This document shows, in pieces, positions 6,529-14,274 of a DNA stretch of 64,000 nt (position 1 is the first letter of the stretch; every line of letters starts with the position of its first letter). Source of the stretch: Pseudomonadota bacterium (GTDB lineage: Bacteria > Pseudomonadota > Alphaproteobacteria > Sphingomonadales > Sphingomonadaceae). The stretch spans positions 62,001 to 126,000 of the forward strand of contig JAIUPN010000001.1 of the NCBI GenBank assembly GCA_020160755.1. The letters run 5' to 3'. Under the pieces are notes generated by a model. It was not told the DNA's origin, did not search any database, and worked only from the letters and a program-made list of their open reading frames with translations. The translations under genes and the position numbers were made by a program.

Positions 6529-8682
6529 CTATTTTCGCCCTTCTGTTGGCAGACTAAGTTGTGGCGCGGCATCGATCGCAAGACCCGACATGACGGCGAC
6601 GACCCTGTTGGCTCTTTCAATCGACTTGGAACGATGGGCTACCACAACGATGGTTATCCCCAGTTTTGCAAGAGCTTGCAAGACGGATTCCTCCGTCTGC
6701 GGATCGAGATGTGCTGTACCCTCGTCGATGAACAATATTTGCGGCTTATGATAGAGAGCCCTCGCAAGCAGTACGCGTTGCTTCTGCCCCCCGGACAGCA
6801 CTGACCCCATATCGCCCACCATTGTGTCGAAGCGCATCGGCATCTTGTCGATGTCGTTGAGAATGCATGCCTGCGCTGCGGCTTCCTCAACTCTTGCCAT
6901 GTCGGCCTCGGGGTCAAAGAATGCGATGTTCTCCGCTAATGATCCCGCGAATAACTCATCGTCCTGTGCGACCGAGCCGATTACCTGCCGTGCCCTGCGC
7001 TTGTCGAACGACGATAACTGTCGTCCGCCCACCAGCACCTCACCGTAACTCGGATCAAACAGTCCCATCATGATCTTCATCAAGGTCGTTTTGCCGCCGC
7101 CTGAAGGGCCGATAAATGCAACCATCTCACCGGGTTCGATCTTGAGGCTCACGCCTTTCAATACTTCGAGTTCGCCAACGCCGTAACGATACCGGATATT
7201 CCTGAGTTCTATGCCTTGGCTATAATCCGGCGTTTCGTTTGATCGTTGCCTACCATCGTCCTCAATCTTGGACAACGCGATGTCGGAGATGCGGGTCAAA
7301 TGGACTTGAATGATCTTGAAGTTGATCGCTTGTTCGACAAGCCGCATCCCAGCGCCAAGGAACTGGTCTTTGTACGCCTGAAAGGCGAAGATCATGCCGA
7401 CCGATAGCTTCGCGTCAAGCGCAAGCCGGATAGCGATATAGACGAACAGCACCTTCTCAAGCGCCAACACAAGCCCGCCGAGCGCATCAAATCCCGCTGT
7501 CAGGCGACCAAGCTTGATCTGTGCATTGATCGCATCGGCCTTGGTCTTCTGCCAAAGGCGCTGGCGATTGCCTTCCTGCCCGAATGCCTTGATCGCAGCG
7601 ATGCCGCGCACCGTTTCGATGAAGCTGCTATTTTCACGCGCCGCTGTCGTAATGGCGTCGAGGTTCTTGAGGCGCAGGGCTTGCAAGAAAGCAAGACGGA
7701 TGACGGCGTAGATTGCAAGCGCGGCAACTGCCACGCCCCCGAGAATGCCGGAATAAACGAACATCAGGGTGAGGGTTAGCAGCGCCATGACACCGTCGAT
7801 GAAGGCTGCGATCATGCCCTGGCTCAAAAGCTGACTGATTGGCTGGGTCGATCCGAAACGCGAGATGATGTCGCCAACGTGGCGCTTCTCGAACCAGTCG
7901 AGCGGCAAGCGTACGAGGTGGCGGAAGAGATTGACGATCACCTGATAGGATAGCGAGTTGCTGAGCGTCACCAGCACGAGCGAGCGCAGCCAACTTGCCA
8001 GAAAGTTGATGATGGTGAGCCCGCTGAACCCCAGCGCCAGCATCAACAGCAAGTCGCGGTCGAAGCTGGGGAAAACCGTGTCGATCGAGATTTGCAGGAA
8101 GAAGGGTGAGACCAGCACGACAAATTGTAGCACTAGCGACAGGAGAACCACCTGCCGGATCGTCTGCCAAAAGCCCGACATCGACGACCAGAGCTGGGTG
8201 ATGCCAAGCTGGCGGCGTTCGATCTTGGGCTTAAAGCTCTCCGACTTGAGAAGATCGAGCGCAACCCCGGTGAACTGCCGCGACACTTCGTCGCGGGTCA
8301 GGATAAGCGTACCCCGCGCCGGGTCGTGGATATGATAGCGCGTTCCGCGAAGACCGGTCGATATCTTCGTCAGCACGACAAAATGATTGAGGTTCCAATG
8401 CAGGATCGCCGGCAGCGATAGATGTGGCAAATCCTCGACCTCGCCGCGCAAAGGCCGGGCGTTGAACCCGATATCCTCGGCAACCTGAATGACCTGTTTG
8501 AGGTTCGCGCCCTTCAAGGACATGCCGTAGCGCTGCCTGAGCGCGATCAAGTCGGTCTGGTAGCCGTGATATCCCGACACCATTGCGATACAGGCGAGCG
8601 CGCATTCGCTGCCCTCGCTTTGCGCTATATAGGGCGTCCGCCGTTTGCCGCCGAGGTCGAGCAGATCGATGGCCGCGTTCAT
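6529..8682 (-). CDS. C39-peptidase ABC exporter (bacteriocin-processing transporter)
   Basis: A 717-residue three-domain exporter. An N-terminal C39 peptidase has the catalytic Cys in SECALACIAM, His in LNHFVVL and Asp in HDPARG. A transmembrane ABC domain of about six helices (about 160-440) follows. The nucleotide-binding domain has Walker A GPSGGGKTT, signature LSGGQKQR and Walker B ILFIDEGTAHLD. Such proteins cleave Gly-Gly leaders and export the cargo in one step. The ATG at 8682 overlaps the adaptor stop (ATGA), and the stop abuts the precursor start. All three active sites look intact, so a functional exporter is likely. Confidence 0.92.
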   Translation of the reverse strand: MNAAIDLLDLGGKRRTPYIAQSEGSECALACIAMVSGYHGYQTDLIALRQRYGMSLKGANLKQVIQVAEDIGFNARPLRGEVEDLPHLSLPAILHWNLNHFVVLTKISTGLRGTRYHIHDPARGTLILTRDEVSRQFTGVALDLLKSESFKPKIERRQLGITQLWSSMSGFWQTIRQVVLLSLVLQFVVLVSPFFLQISIDTVFPSFDRDLLLMLALGFSGLTIINFLASWLRSLVLVTLSNSLSYQVIVNLFRHLVRLPLDWFEKRHVGDIISRFGSTQPISQLLSQGMIAAFIDGVMALLTLTLMFVYSGILGGVAVAALAIYAVIRLAFLQALRLKNLDAITTAARENSSFIETVRGIAAIKAFGQEGNRQRLWQKTKADAINAQIKLGRLTAGFDALGGLVLALEKVLFVYIAIRLALDAKLSVGMIFAFQAYKDQFLGAGMRLVEQAINFKIIQVHLTRISDIALSKIEDDGRQRSNETPDYSQGIELRNIRYRYGVGELEVLKGVSLKIEPGEMVAFIGPSGGGKTTLMKIMMGLFDPSYGEVLVGGRQLSSFDKRRARQVIGSVAQDDELFAGSLAENIAFFDPEADMARVEEAAAQACILNDIDKMPMRFDTMVGDMGSVLSGGQKQRVLLARALYHKPQILFIDEGTAHLDPQTEESVLQALAKLGITIVVVAHRSKSIERANRVVAVMSGLAIDAAPQLSLPTEGRK

Positions 8683-9950
8683 GCGGTGCGTTTCAGGACG
8701 GCGTTGAGCGGCTGGAGCAGCCACGACAGGAAGCTTTGCCGTTCGAGGACGATGTTGGCCTGTAAGGTCATGCCGGGCTGGAGAGGCATATTGTCGCCAT
8801 AGGCGGCGACTGCCTGACCATCGAGTGCGACGGTCACACGATAGACGGCCTCCTCGATCTTCAACGGCACTTCACTGTCACGCGGGTCGATGACGATTCG
8901 CGACACTGATTGCACCTTGCCACCGAAGCTCCCGAAGCGTTGATAGGGAAAGGCGTCATAGAGGATGCGTGTTTCCTGTCCGGGCTTTACAAATCCGATG
9001 GCACGGGTTGGCGCATAGAGTTCGGCCTTGAGCTGGCTCCTGTCGGGCACGATGACCATCAGGGGCACGCTTGGATTGGCGGTGCGTCCGGTTGCCGTTT
9101 GCAGCGCGGTCACGCGTCCCGAAATCGGCGCGGTGACGATATAGCCCTGTTCGCCTTCGAGTTGGGCCTGCTGCTGCGCCATCGCTTGCAGGCTTGATTG
9201 GATTTCCGAAACGCCCTGCTCCGATTCCACTGACAGGCTGGCAATCTGGGCGCGCGCCTGCGCGGCGTCGGCGGTGCGTGCTGAAAGCTGCTGGCGAAGT
9301 CCCGCGAGCTGCTGCTGCGAATTGATTAGCGTCTGTCGTCGCCGCTCGAATTCGACCTTGCTGACAAAGCCACGCTCTACCACTTTGGCAATCTGGTCAT
9401 AGAGATTCTGGTTCGAGGCGACCACCTGCTCTTGTAGTGCGATCTGTTCACGAAGACTGGCAGCTTGATCTTCGGCGGCGGCAATGGCCGTTGTCAGCCG
9501 ACCGGTTTCGGCGGTCGCCCGGCGTGCGGAAAGGCCGACCTGCGATTGGGTCAGCCGTCGCCGTACTTCGAGTGCATCAAGGCCGCGGCTCGCCACGGTT
9601 TCGCCCGCTGCGGCGCGGCGGTCGAGGTTGATCACCGCGAGGCGATCTCCGGCCTTGACCAGTTGGCCTTCGGTAGCGCGAAGCTCTGTGACCACACCGG
9701 ATTGGCTAGCGATCACTTTGGCTGATGGAATGTCGGTGATGAGAATGCCCGGAACAGTTTCGATTCGGGCATAGGTTCCAAGCGACACCCATGTTCCCGC
9801 TATGGCAATGATTGCGAATAACGCGCCGACCATGAGCCGTGTTGAAAGCGGCTGCGACAAGACCACCTCGCCATGTAGGCGCGATTTTCGATGTTCGGAT
9901 ACTTCCCCGCGAAACAGTTGAGATTCAACCACTAAAGAATCACTTATCAT
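8679..9950 (-). CDS. HlyD-family membrane-fusion (periplasmic adaptor) protein
   Basis: A 423-residue adaptor for the C39 exporter. A single N-terminal membrane helix (about 38-60) precedes a lipoyl-type half-motif (VIASQSGVVTELRATEGQLVKAG cut by the hairpin). A long Gln/Ala-rich coiled coil runs from about 120 to 290, then the second lipoyl half (YIVTAPISGRVT) and a beta-barrel region. This is the HlyD/CvaA layout that bridges inner-membrane transporter and outer-membrane channel. No TolC-like gene is nearby, so a chromosomal one is presumably used. It is first gene of the operon; AGGGG lies about five bases before the ATG. Confidence 0.9.
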   Translation of the reverse strand: MISDSLVVESQLFRGEVSEHRKSRLHGEVVLSQPLSTRLMVGALFAIIAIAGTWVSLGTYARIETVPGILITDIPSAKVIASQSGVVTELRATEGQLVKAGDRLAVINLDRRAAAGETVASRGLDALEVRRRLTQSQVGLSARRATAETGRLTTAIAAAEDQAASLREQIALQEQVVASNQNLYDQIAKVVERGFVSKVEFERRRQTLINSQQQLAGLRQQLSARTADAAQARAQIASLSVESEQGVSEIQSSLQAMAQQQAQLEGEQGYIVTAPISGRVTALQTATGRTANPSVPLMVIVPDRSQLKAELYAPTRAIGFVKPGQETRILYDAFPYQRFGSFGGKVQSVSRIVIDPRDSEVPLKIEEAVYRVTVALDGQAVAAYGDNMPLQPGMTLQANIVLERQSFLSWLLQPLNAVLKRTA

Positions 9951-10311
9951 TGGCCCCTATGACCGGTTCATAGAAAGCGACGTTGCATTGGGGAAGCGGG
10001 TTCGCAACCGGAGGCTGGATTGAACGCGGTGGAGTCTTGAACAACGTCGGTTTAGAGTGCGAGGCTGTCGAGCTTGAGGCGTCCGCTGTGCTGGTCTTCG
10101 GATCTGTCATTCGCTCGCCAAACCGTCGTTTGATCGACGATGCGGCCTCGCTGTAGCCAAGCGGCTGAAATAGCGAGTTTCGTCACTCGCCAGTCACCCC
10201 GACGAATGTCGGGTGAGGGGGCTGAGCTTGACAAGCTGAACGCCTCTTCTATACTAACTCAATGAAAATAGATAGAAAAATACGCTGGAGGTCTAATCCT
10301 CAATACTCCTT
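9951..10311. other. Divergent intergenic region between export operon and peptidase-like gene
   Basis: No convincing gene lies in these 361 bp. The region must hold the promoter of the minus-strand export operon. Toward the right it contains a hairpin at 10195-10215 (CACCCCGAC / GTCGGGTG with one bulged C) and a strong plus-strand promoter. A GGAGG at 10287-10291 has no ATG at the proper distance. A 22-codon frame from ATG 10262 ends at 10330 and could be a vestigial N-terminus in another frame. Confidence 0.5.
10225..10255 (+). promoter_or_regulatory. Sigma70-type promoter with overlapping inverted repeat
   Basis: TTGACA at 10228-10233 and TATACT at 10250-10255 are separated by 16 bases, near the sigma70 consensus. 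A 13-base perfect inverted repeat AGCTTGACAAGCT (10225-10237) covers the -35 box, as a repressor operator would. It points toward the peptidase-like gene starting near 10312. Confidence 0.55.
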
Positions 10312-10965
10312 TTGGGCGGGGCGAGCTTGACACCGGTCGAGCGTCAAACAGCACTTCTCACCCCAATTTCTGTTCAACGATCGAAGCCCCTAGCCGACAC
10401 GGCGTCCGCTCGCGTTGAAATCGGGGCTCGGTCTCAGCTTGACCCGCTTCGACAAGGCCACCTCGACGGGCTATGTGGCCTATATGCGATCGTCAACGGT
10501 TTGAGGCTGGCCTGCGCGGGCACCGCAACCATTCCGTTGCGGCAAAGCAAGGAACTCTTCGCACTGGGCTTAGCCTTCCTTGCCCGAAAGGGGAGGCTGC
10601 AAAAAGCGATTGTGGAGGGGTTGCATAGGCGACGTCGGCAGGCGCTCGCTCACTATCTTGCCGACGCGGCCAGTTGCGCGGGGCGCCAGTTTACGGTGGA
10701 GCGGGCAGATAAGGCGGAGATGAGCAGCGTAGACGACATCTTCGATTGGATAACTGAGAGCCTCCAGCAAAACAAACCAGTGCTCATCCCCCTCATGGGC
10801 GCCCTCAATCATCTAACCGTCATTTCGGGTATCTCGGACAAGCGCCTCTTCCTGTTCGATTCAGGCGGGTTGCACTTTGTTCAGAGGGCGGGTTGCGGTT
10901 TGAAGAGTGGCTATCATCAAGTTCAGGTCAAAGGACTGATGAGAATCGCGGCGACAGCAAGCTAG
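10312..10965 (+). CDS. C39/papain-like cysteine-peptidase-fold protein
   Basis: About 217 residues. HLDGLCGLYAIVNGLR (about 50-65) looks like a catalytic-Cys helix, NHLTVISG (about 167-174) like the catalytic His strand, and LFLFDSGG (about 180-187) like the Asp/Asn element of a papain-like or C39-like peptidase. There is no membrane or ABC domain. It is transcribed divergently from the export operon and may process or control it; no specific family is recognised. The start is uncertain: only TTG codons (10312, 10327) are in frame, neither well spaced from the GGAGG at 10287. An unusual start or a 5' frameshift is possible. Confidence 0.55.
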   Translation: MGGASLTPVERQTALLTPISVQRSKPLADTASARVEIGARSQLDPLRQGHLDGLCGLYAIVNGLRLACAGTATIPLRQSKELFALGLAFLARKGRLQKAIVEGLHRRRRQALAHYLADAASCAGRQFTVERADKAEMSSVDDIFDWITESLQQNKPVLIPLMGALNHLTVISGISDKRLFLFDSGGLHFVQRAGCGLKSGYHQVQVKGLMRIAATAS

Positions 10966-11038
10966 CGCTATGAAACCGCTTAAGCACGAAACGCGCGATC
11001 ATTGCTGTGCAGACGCTCGCGCCTGCAACGGGCGCGCT

Positions 11039-11228
11039 TTATTCGCTTTCCAGATGAAGCTTGTATGCTTCATTGAGGAACCAGATATCGCCCCTGGCCT
11101 TGATCAGAGGATGGATGACCATCTGGGTTTTTTCTCCGCCATCAAAAATATGGAGCATACCAGCCTCACCTTTGGCTCCGCAAAGCATCTCATATTTTTC
11201 GAATCCATCGGCGCCGAAGCCGAGAGTG
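11039..11228 (-). pseudogene. C-terminal fragment of an unknown gene split by an IS3 element
   Basis: On the minus strand an open frame emerges from the IS junction and ends at TAA (11039-11041), giving about 62 residues. It begins DTLGFGADGFEKYEML and ends LNEAYKLHLESE. The composition is protein-like and the reading is in phase with the N-terminal fragment beyond the IS (12339-12556), which ends CDT at its junction. I do not recognise the protein. The junction shares GTGTC with the right junction. Confidence 0.55.
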
Positions 11229-11396
11229 TCGGAAGCGACGATCTACAACTGGAAGGCCAAGTATGGCGGTCTCGAGGTGTCGGAGGCGAAGCGGCTCCGC
11301 TCGCTCGAGGATGAGAACGCGAAGCTGAAGCGGCTGCTTGCGGACGCGATGCTGGACAATGCGGCGCTGAAGGATCTTCTCACAAAAAAATGGTGA
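11229..11396 (+). pseudogene. Truncated IS3 OrfA (helix-turn-helix/leucine-zipper part)
   Basis: The frame from TCG at 11229 encodes SEATIYNWKAKYGG followed by [20 protein letters not shown] and [10 protein letters not shown]. This is the second half of an IS3-family OrfA: the recognition helix plus the leucine-zipper region. The N-terminal start and first helices are absent; the upstream DNA belongs to another gene on the minus strand. There is no start codon or ribosome site of its own. Confidence 0.8.
11384..11390 (+). other. A7 slippery site for OrfA-OrfB frameshifting
   Basis: A run of seven A followed by TGG lies in the 7-bp overlap of orfA and orfB. IS3-family elements use A-rich slippery heptamers for -1 frameshifting to make the OrfAB transposase. 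Here it is probably irrelevant because orfA lacks its start. Confidence 0.6.
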
Positions 11397-12301
11397 CGCC
11401 CGCCGTTCAGCGGGAAGCGGTCGCGCATCTCCAGGCTTGCCATGGGATGAGCGAGCGGCGGGCGTGCCGTGTCACAGGCGCCGATCGGAAGAGCATGCGC
11501 TACCGGTCGCAGCGGGGTGACGATGCCGAGGTTCGGGAGAAGCTGCGCGATCTGGCGCAGCAGCGTCGTCGGTTCGGTTATCGACGCCTGCATATCCTGC
11601 TGCGCCGGGAGGGCGTGATGATCAATAGGAAGAAGACCCAGCGCCTGTATCGGGAAGAAGGGTTGATGGTCCGGCGAAGACGCAACCGGCGCCGGGCGAT
11701 CGGTGCGCGGGCTCCCGCTCCCGTGCTTGCGCTGCCGAACCAGCGCTGGAGCCTCGACTTTGTGCATGATCAGATGGCGTCAGGCCGGCGGTTCCGGGTG
11801 CTCAACATCGTCGACGACGTGACGCGGGAGTGCCTGCGCGCGGTGCCGGATACGTCGATCTCCGGGCGCCGGGTCGTGCGCGAGCTCAGCGATCTGATCG
11901 AGGAACGCGGCAGGCCGGGGATGATCGTCAGCGACAATGGGACCGAGCTGACATCGAACGCGGTGCTCGCATGGTGCGGTGAGGTCGGCGTCGAGTGGCA
12001 TTATATCGCACCCGGCAAGCCGATGCAGAACGGCTATGTCGAGAGCTTCAACGGCCGGATGCGTGATGAGCTTCTGAACGAGACGCTGTTCCTCGACCTC
12101 GATCATGCCCGCACAGTGATCGCGGCCTGGGCCGAAGATTGCAACCAGTCGCGGCCACACTCGGCCCTTGGATATGAGACACCGGCGGCGTTCGCCGCCG
12201 AACTGCATAAGCAATGGCCTGCGCAGCTACGCCCTTCGGGCTCCGCTGCGCAGGCCATTGCTTACACCGCGCTCATGCGCAACAAAGCTGCTGGGCTCTA
12301 A
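11390..12301 (+). CDS. IS3-family transposase OrfB (integrase core)
   Basis: A 303-residue DDE transposase. It begins with an HTH-like region ([19 protein letters not shown]), then a basic stretch, then the rve core. The catalytic residues lie in RWSLDFVHD (first Asp), IVSDNGTE (second Asp) and [14 protein letters not shown] (Glu), with the usual D-D-35-E layout. The C-terminus reads [18 protein letters not shown] and is followed by a stretch encoded by a long palindrome. The frame is intact, but full activity needs fusion with OrfA, which is truncated. Confidence 0.9.
   Translation: MVTPAVQREAVAHLQACHGMSERRACRVTGADRKSMRYRSQRGDDAEVREKLRDLAQQRRRFGYRRLHILLRREGVMINRKKTQRLYREEGLMVRRRRNRRRAIGARAPAPVLALPNQRWSLDFVHDQMASGRRFRVLNIVDDVTRECLRAVPDTSISGRRVVRELSDLIEERGRPGMIVSDNGTELTSNAVLAWCGEVGVEWHYIAPGKPMQNGYVESFNGRMRDELLNETLFLDLDHARTVIAAWAEDCNQSRPHSALGYETPAAFAAELHKQWPAQLRPSGSAAQAIAYTALMRNKAAGL
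12208..12264. repeat. 19-bp perfect hairpin at the 3' end of orfB
   Basis: The arms TAAGCAATGGCCTGCGCAG (12208-12226) and its exact reverse complement (12246-12264) flank a 19-base loop that itself contains GCCCTTCGGGC. The structure lies in frame within the last 32 codons of the transposase. It may be a terminator-like or subterminal structure, or an inserted palindromic repeat. Confidence 0.7.
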
Positions 12302-12338
12302 TCCCGGCTGGTGGAAACCAGGGGGTCACGTCAGCCCG

Positions 12339-12556
12339 GTGTCGCACGTAGATGTGCCTAGAAGCATCTTGTCATCAGGGCCCATCTCATTGTTCACATA
12401 ATCGCCCACGGTCCGATAGAGAATTTCCATAGAGCGGATGCGCGCGTCTATGTCAGAGGCTGGAAGCCCTGCGCAGTGACCTTCGATGCCGAGGAGCGCC
12501 AGCAACCTTTTTCGACGATCATCGGGAATCTTGAGTCGTTGGATCGTGTTCTCCAT
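12339..12556 (-). pseudogene. N-terminal fragment of the IS-split unknown gene
   Basis: The minus-strand frame from ATG 12556 (MENTIQRLKIPDDRRKRLL) runs about 72 codons to GTSTCDT at the IS junction, then continues a few codons to a chance stop at 12326. An alternative upstream ATG is at 12631, with GGAG 11 bases before it. It is in the same phase as the fragment at 11039-11228, so the two probably formed one protein of at least 130 residues. No family is recognised. Loss of function through IS insertion is likely. Confidence 0.5.
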
Positions 12557-12631
12557 TTCGTACCGGAAGCGGAATCCCCGACGGATCGTATTCCAACATC
12601 GGATATTTGAAGGATTGTTGAGGCTGTGCAT

Positions 12632-12936
12632 TTTGCAAAAAACTCCAGCGTCCGAACCCCGTTAGATTTGGGAGCAGGGATATTGGGTGGGGAACGAGGG
12701 GGAGTGATTGGCCCGGCTCACGCCGTGCAATACCTGTACACATGGCGCGGCCGATCGGAACAGCTCTGCTAGCCGCTGGTGATTTCCGGCGAAGGTGGCA
12801 AGAGAGCTAGTAGAAAGGAGCCCCGGGGAGGACAGCGGACCCGTTTTTGGATAATGCGCAGTGCATCACGTTGTGTCCGCTGGCCGAGTGGGCCCGGAAA
12901 GTTCCAAAAAACTTCCGGACCGATCCCCGGAAGGGC
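12632..12936. other. Gene-poor stretch left of the AlpA-like gene
   Basis: No convincing gene was found in these 305 bp. A minus-strand frame at 12519-12743 exists but overlaps the unknown fragment in another phase. The only clear structure is the hairpin at 12894-12918. Confidence 0.4.
12894..12918 (-). terminator. Hairpin downstream of the AlpA-like gene
   Basis: CCGGAAAGTT and AACTTCCGG pair, with one bulged A, around a short A-rich loop (T-rich on the minus strand). It lies 19 bp beyond the stop codon of the minus-strand gene at 12937-13254, so a transcription terminator is plausible. There is no long T tract after the stem. Confidence 0.4.
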
Positions 12937-13254
12937 TTAGTCCTCATTCGATGAAGAGGTTTTTTCCTTTTGGCGTTCGAATGCCACTATGTCGCGCAAC
13001 CGGTATCGAATGGCTCTACCGAACGGTCGCTGCCATTTCGGTCCGCCTCCCGAGTAGCGCATCTTTTGAACGCTCTTCACGGACACGCCCCATCGAAATG
13101 CTACCCACTTTTCATCAAAGTAGAGCTGCTTCGCCGGCTTCCCGTTGGATGAGCCGGTCATCCGCGCAAGAAGCTTATCCTTGCGGGCGCAATCGCGGCA
13201 AGGACTCTTGTTCGGCTTCTTGATCTTAGAGCGTTGTGCAGGCGTTGCAACCAT
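12937..13254 (-). CDS. AlpA/excisionase-like small DNA-binding protein
   Basis: A 105-residue basic protein. The middle part FDEKWVAFRWGVSVKSVQKM reads as a helix-turn-helix, followed by a wing-like GGGPKWQRPFGRAIRYRLRDI. This is the layout of AlpA-type and excisionase (MerR-like) winged-helix proteins. The N-terminus is basic and holds a CRDC pair, unusual for this family. GAGGA lies eight bases upstream of the ATG. Placed 357 bp from the right att site, it is a good candidate for the island's recombination directionality factor or a regulator of integrase; the exact role is inferred. Confidence 0.65.
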   Translation of the reverse strand: MVATPAQRSKIKKPNKSPCRDCARKDKLLARMTGSSNGKPAKQLYFDEKWVAFRWGVSVKSVQKMRYSGGGPKWQRPFGRAIRYRLRDIVAFERQKEKTSSSNED

Positions 13255-13611
13255 GATCGTTTTCCTCGTCTCTGTGGCTTATTAGCCAGTTTGCGATTTG
13301 ATCGTTCCGAGTCCGGAAGGATCGATCCATGGTGTAGATCGCGGACCTTCATCATTTGTTAACGCTTCTGTGAGCGCGCTTTCAGTGCCCGCTTGGGAAG
13401 AAGCTAGCTCGGTTGAGGGTGAGCCTGCGTGAAGCCGCCTCAGCCACAAGCCTTGGGCGAAAATCTGATAAAGTTGGATTTGGATTGCAGAGCGGAATAT
13501 CTGCGCTTCTGTGATGCCAGCTCCTTTTGATTGCTACGGAGCGTGGTTGCTATGTGGTTGCTGTAGAGGCGGTGCTCGCCGTCTTTGCGCCAAAAAACCA
13601 TTGAAATTCAA
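13255..13611. other. Right-end island DNA without genes
   Basis: These 357 bp between the AlpA-like gene and the tRNA-Lys/att site contain no supported reading frame. The region should include the promoter of the AlpA-like gene and possibly integrase arm sites, but no clear direct repeats were picked out by eye. Confidence 0.45.
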
Positions 13612-13659
13612 TGGTGAGCCCTGCTGGGTTCGAACCAGCGACCTACTGATTAAAAGTCA
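13612..13659. repeat. Right attachment site within tRNA-Lys
   Basis: These 48 bases are identical to 1985-2032 and form the 3' end of the intact tRNA, from the anticodon stem to CCA. Integration here reconstitutes the tRNA, so the island supplies the 3' part. Confidence 0.9.
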
Positions 13660-13687
13660 GTTGCTCTACCGACTGAGCTAAGGGCCC
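13612..13687 (-). tRNA. tRNA-Lys (anticodon TTT)
   Basis: The 76-base minus-strand cloverleaf begins GGGCCCT and ends AGGGCTCACCA. The acceptor stem pairs 7 of 7 with one G-T, the D arm is GCTCAGTCGGTAGAGC and the anticodon loop CTTTTAA reads TTT. The T arm is GCTGGTTCGAACCCAGC and CCA is encoded. It is the integration target of the island on its left. Confidence 0.97.
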
Positions 13688-13729
13688 ATCCGGCGCCGGC
13701 GAAGCGGCGCGCGAAAGTGAGCCGTCGCC

Positions 13730-14251
13730 CTAGTGCGCCGATGCGCCCCGGTCAACCGGCTTCGGACGCGTCAGGCGTGCGGCGAGCTGACGGACGCTGC
13801 GGCCGGTCAACGGATGCGGCCAGTCGGGGGCGATCGCGCGGAGCGGGCCGAGAACAAATGCCCGTTCTTCGATCGCCGGATGCGGGATCGTCAGCGCGCC
13901 GTCCGACCAGGCGCCGCCCGACCAGAGCAGGATATCGAGGTCGAGCGTCCGCGCGCTCCAGCGCTGGCCGGTGCGGCGGCCGAAGCGCGCCTCGATCGCC
14001 TGCAACCGTTCGAGCATTTCGGGCGGAGACAGTTCGGACGCCACGAGCGCGACGGCGTTGGCATAGCGGCGCCGCGACGGGCCGATGGGGTTGCTCGCGA
14101 TGATCGGGCTCGCGTCGACCGGCTCGATATCGTCGCTCTCGAGCGCCGCGAGCGCCGCCAGCAACACCGCGCGCGGATCGCCGAAGCGTGCATGGCGACG
14201 ATTCGACCCAAGGCCGATGGCATAGAGAGGAAGCGGCGTTGCGTTGCTCAT
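13730..14251 (-). CDS. folK: 2-amino-4-hydroxy-6-hydroxymethyldihydropteridine pyrophosphokinase
   Basis: A 173-residue HPPK of the folate pathway that transfers pyrophosphate from ATP to hydroxymethyl-dihydropterin. It shows the start IGLGSN, the SNPIGPSRRRYANAVALV pterin segment and the signature RWSARTLDLDILL with the two metal-binding Asp, followed by IPHPAIEERAFVL. Length is normal. It is the first backbone gene right of the island and is divergent from the uracil-DNA glycosylase gene, with only 23 bp between starts. Confidence 0.95.
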   Translation of the reverse strand: MSNATPLPLYAIGLGSNRRHARFGDPRAVLLAALAALESDDIEPVDASPIIASNPIGPSRRRYANAVALVASELSPPEMLERLQAIEARFGRRTGQRWSARTLDLDILLWSGGAWSDGALTIPHPAIEERAFVLGPLRAIAPDWPHPLTGRSVRQLAARLTRPKPVDRGASAH

Positions 14252-14274
14252 GCCGTCGCGCCTATCGCAGATGC

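Larger units (their letters stand above)
11229..12338 (+). mobile_element. 5'-truncated IS3-family element
   Basis: The element retains the 3' third of orfA, an intact orfB with a frameshift window, and the right end. The left inverted repeat and the first part of orfA are missing. The left junction at about 11226-11230 and the right junction at about 12339-12343 both show GTGTC, compatible with a target duplication or a microhomology deletion. The right end, read inward on the minus strand, begins near TGACGTGACCCCC. Without a left end the copy should be immobile on its own. Confidence 0.75.
1985..13659. mobile_element. Integrated genomic island in tRNA-Lys(TTT)
   Basis: An insertion of about 11.6 kb is delimited by an identical 48-bp direct repeat at 1985-2032 and 13612-13659. 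The right copy is the 3' two-thirds of an intact tRNA-Lys gene; the left copy is an orphan fragment, as expected for site-specific integration into a tRNA 3' end. A tyrosine integrase starts 178 bp inside the left end and a small AlpA-like protein lies near the right end. The interior is visibly more AT-rich (for example 5560-5810) than the flanking galE and folK regions. Cargo: a Fic/nucleotidyltransferase pair, a C39-type export operon and an IS3 remnant. No replication or conjugation genes were seen. Confidence 0.9.

Noticed and set aside
12519..12743. 74-codon minus-strand frame overlapping the split unknown gene
   Set aside because: No ribosome site and conflicts with the frame shared by both halves of the split gene, though it cannot be fully excluded.
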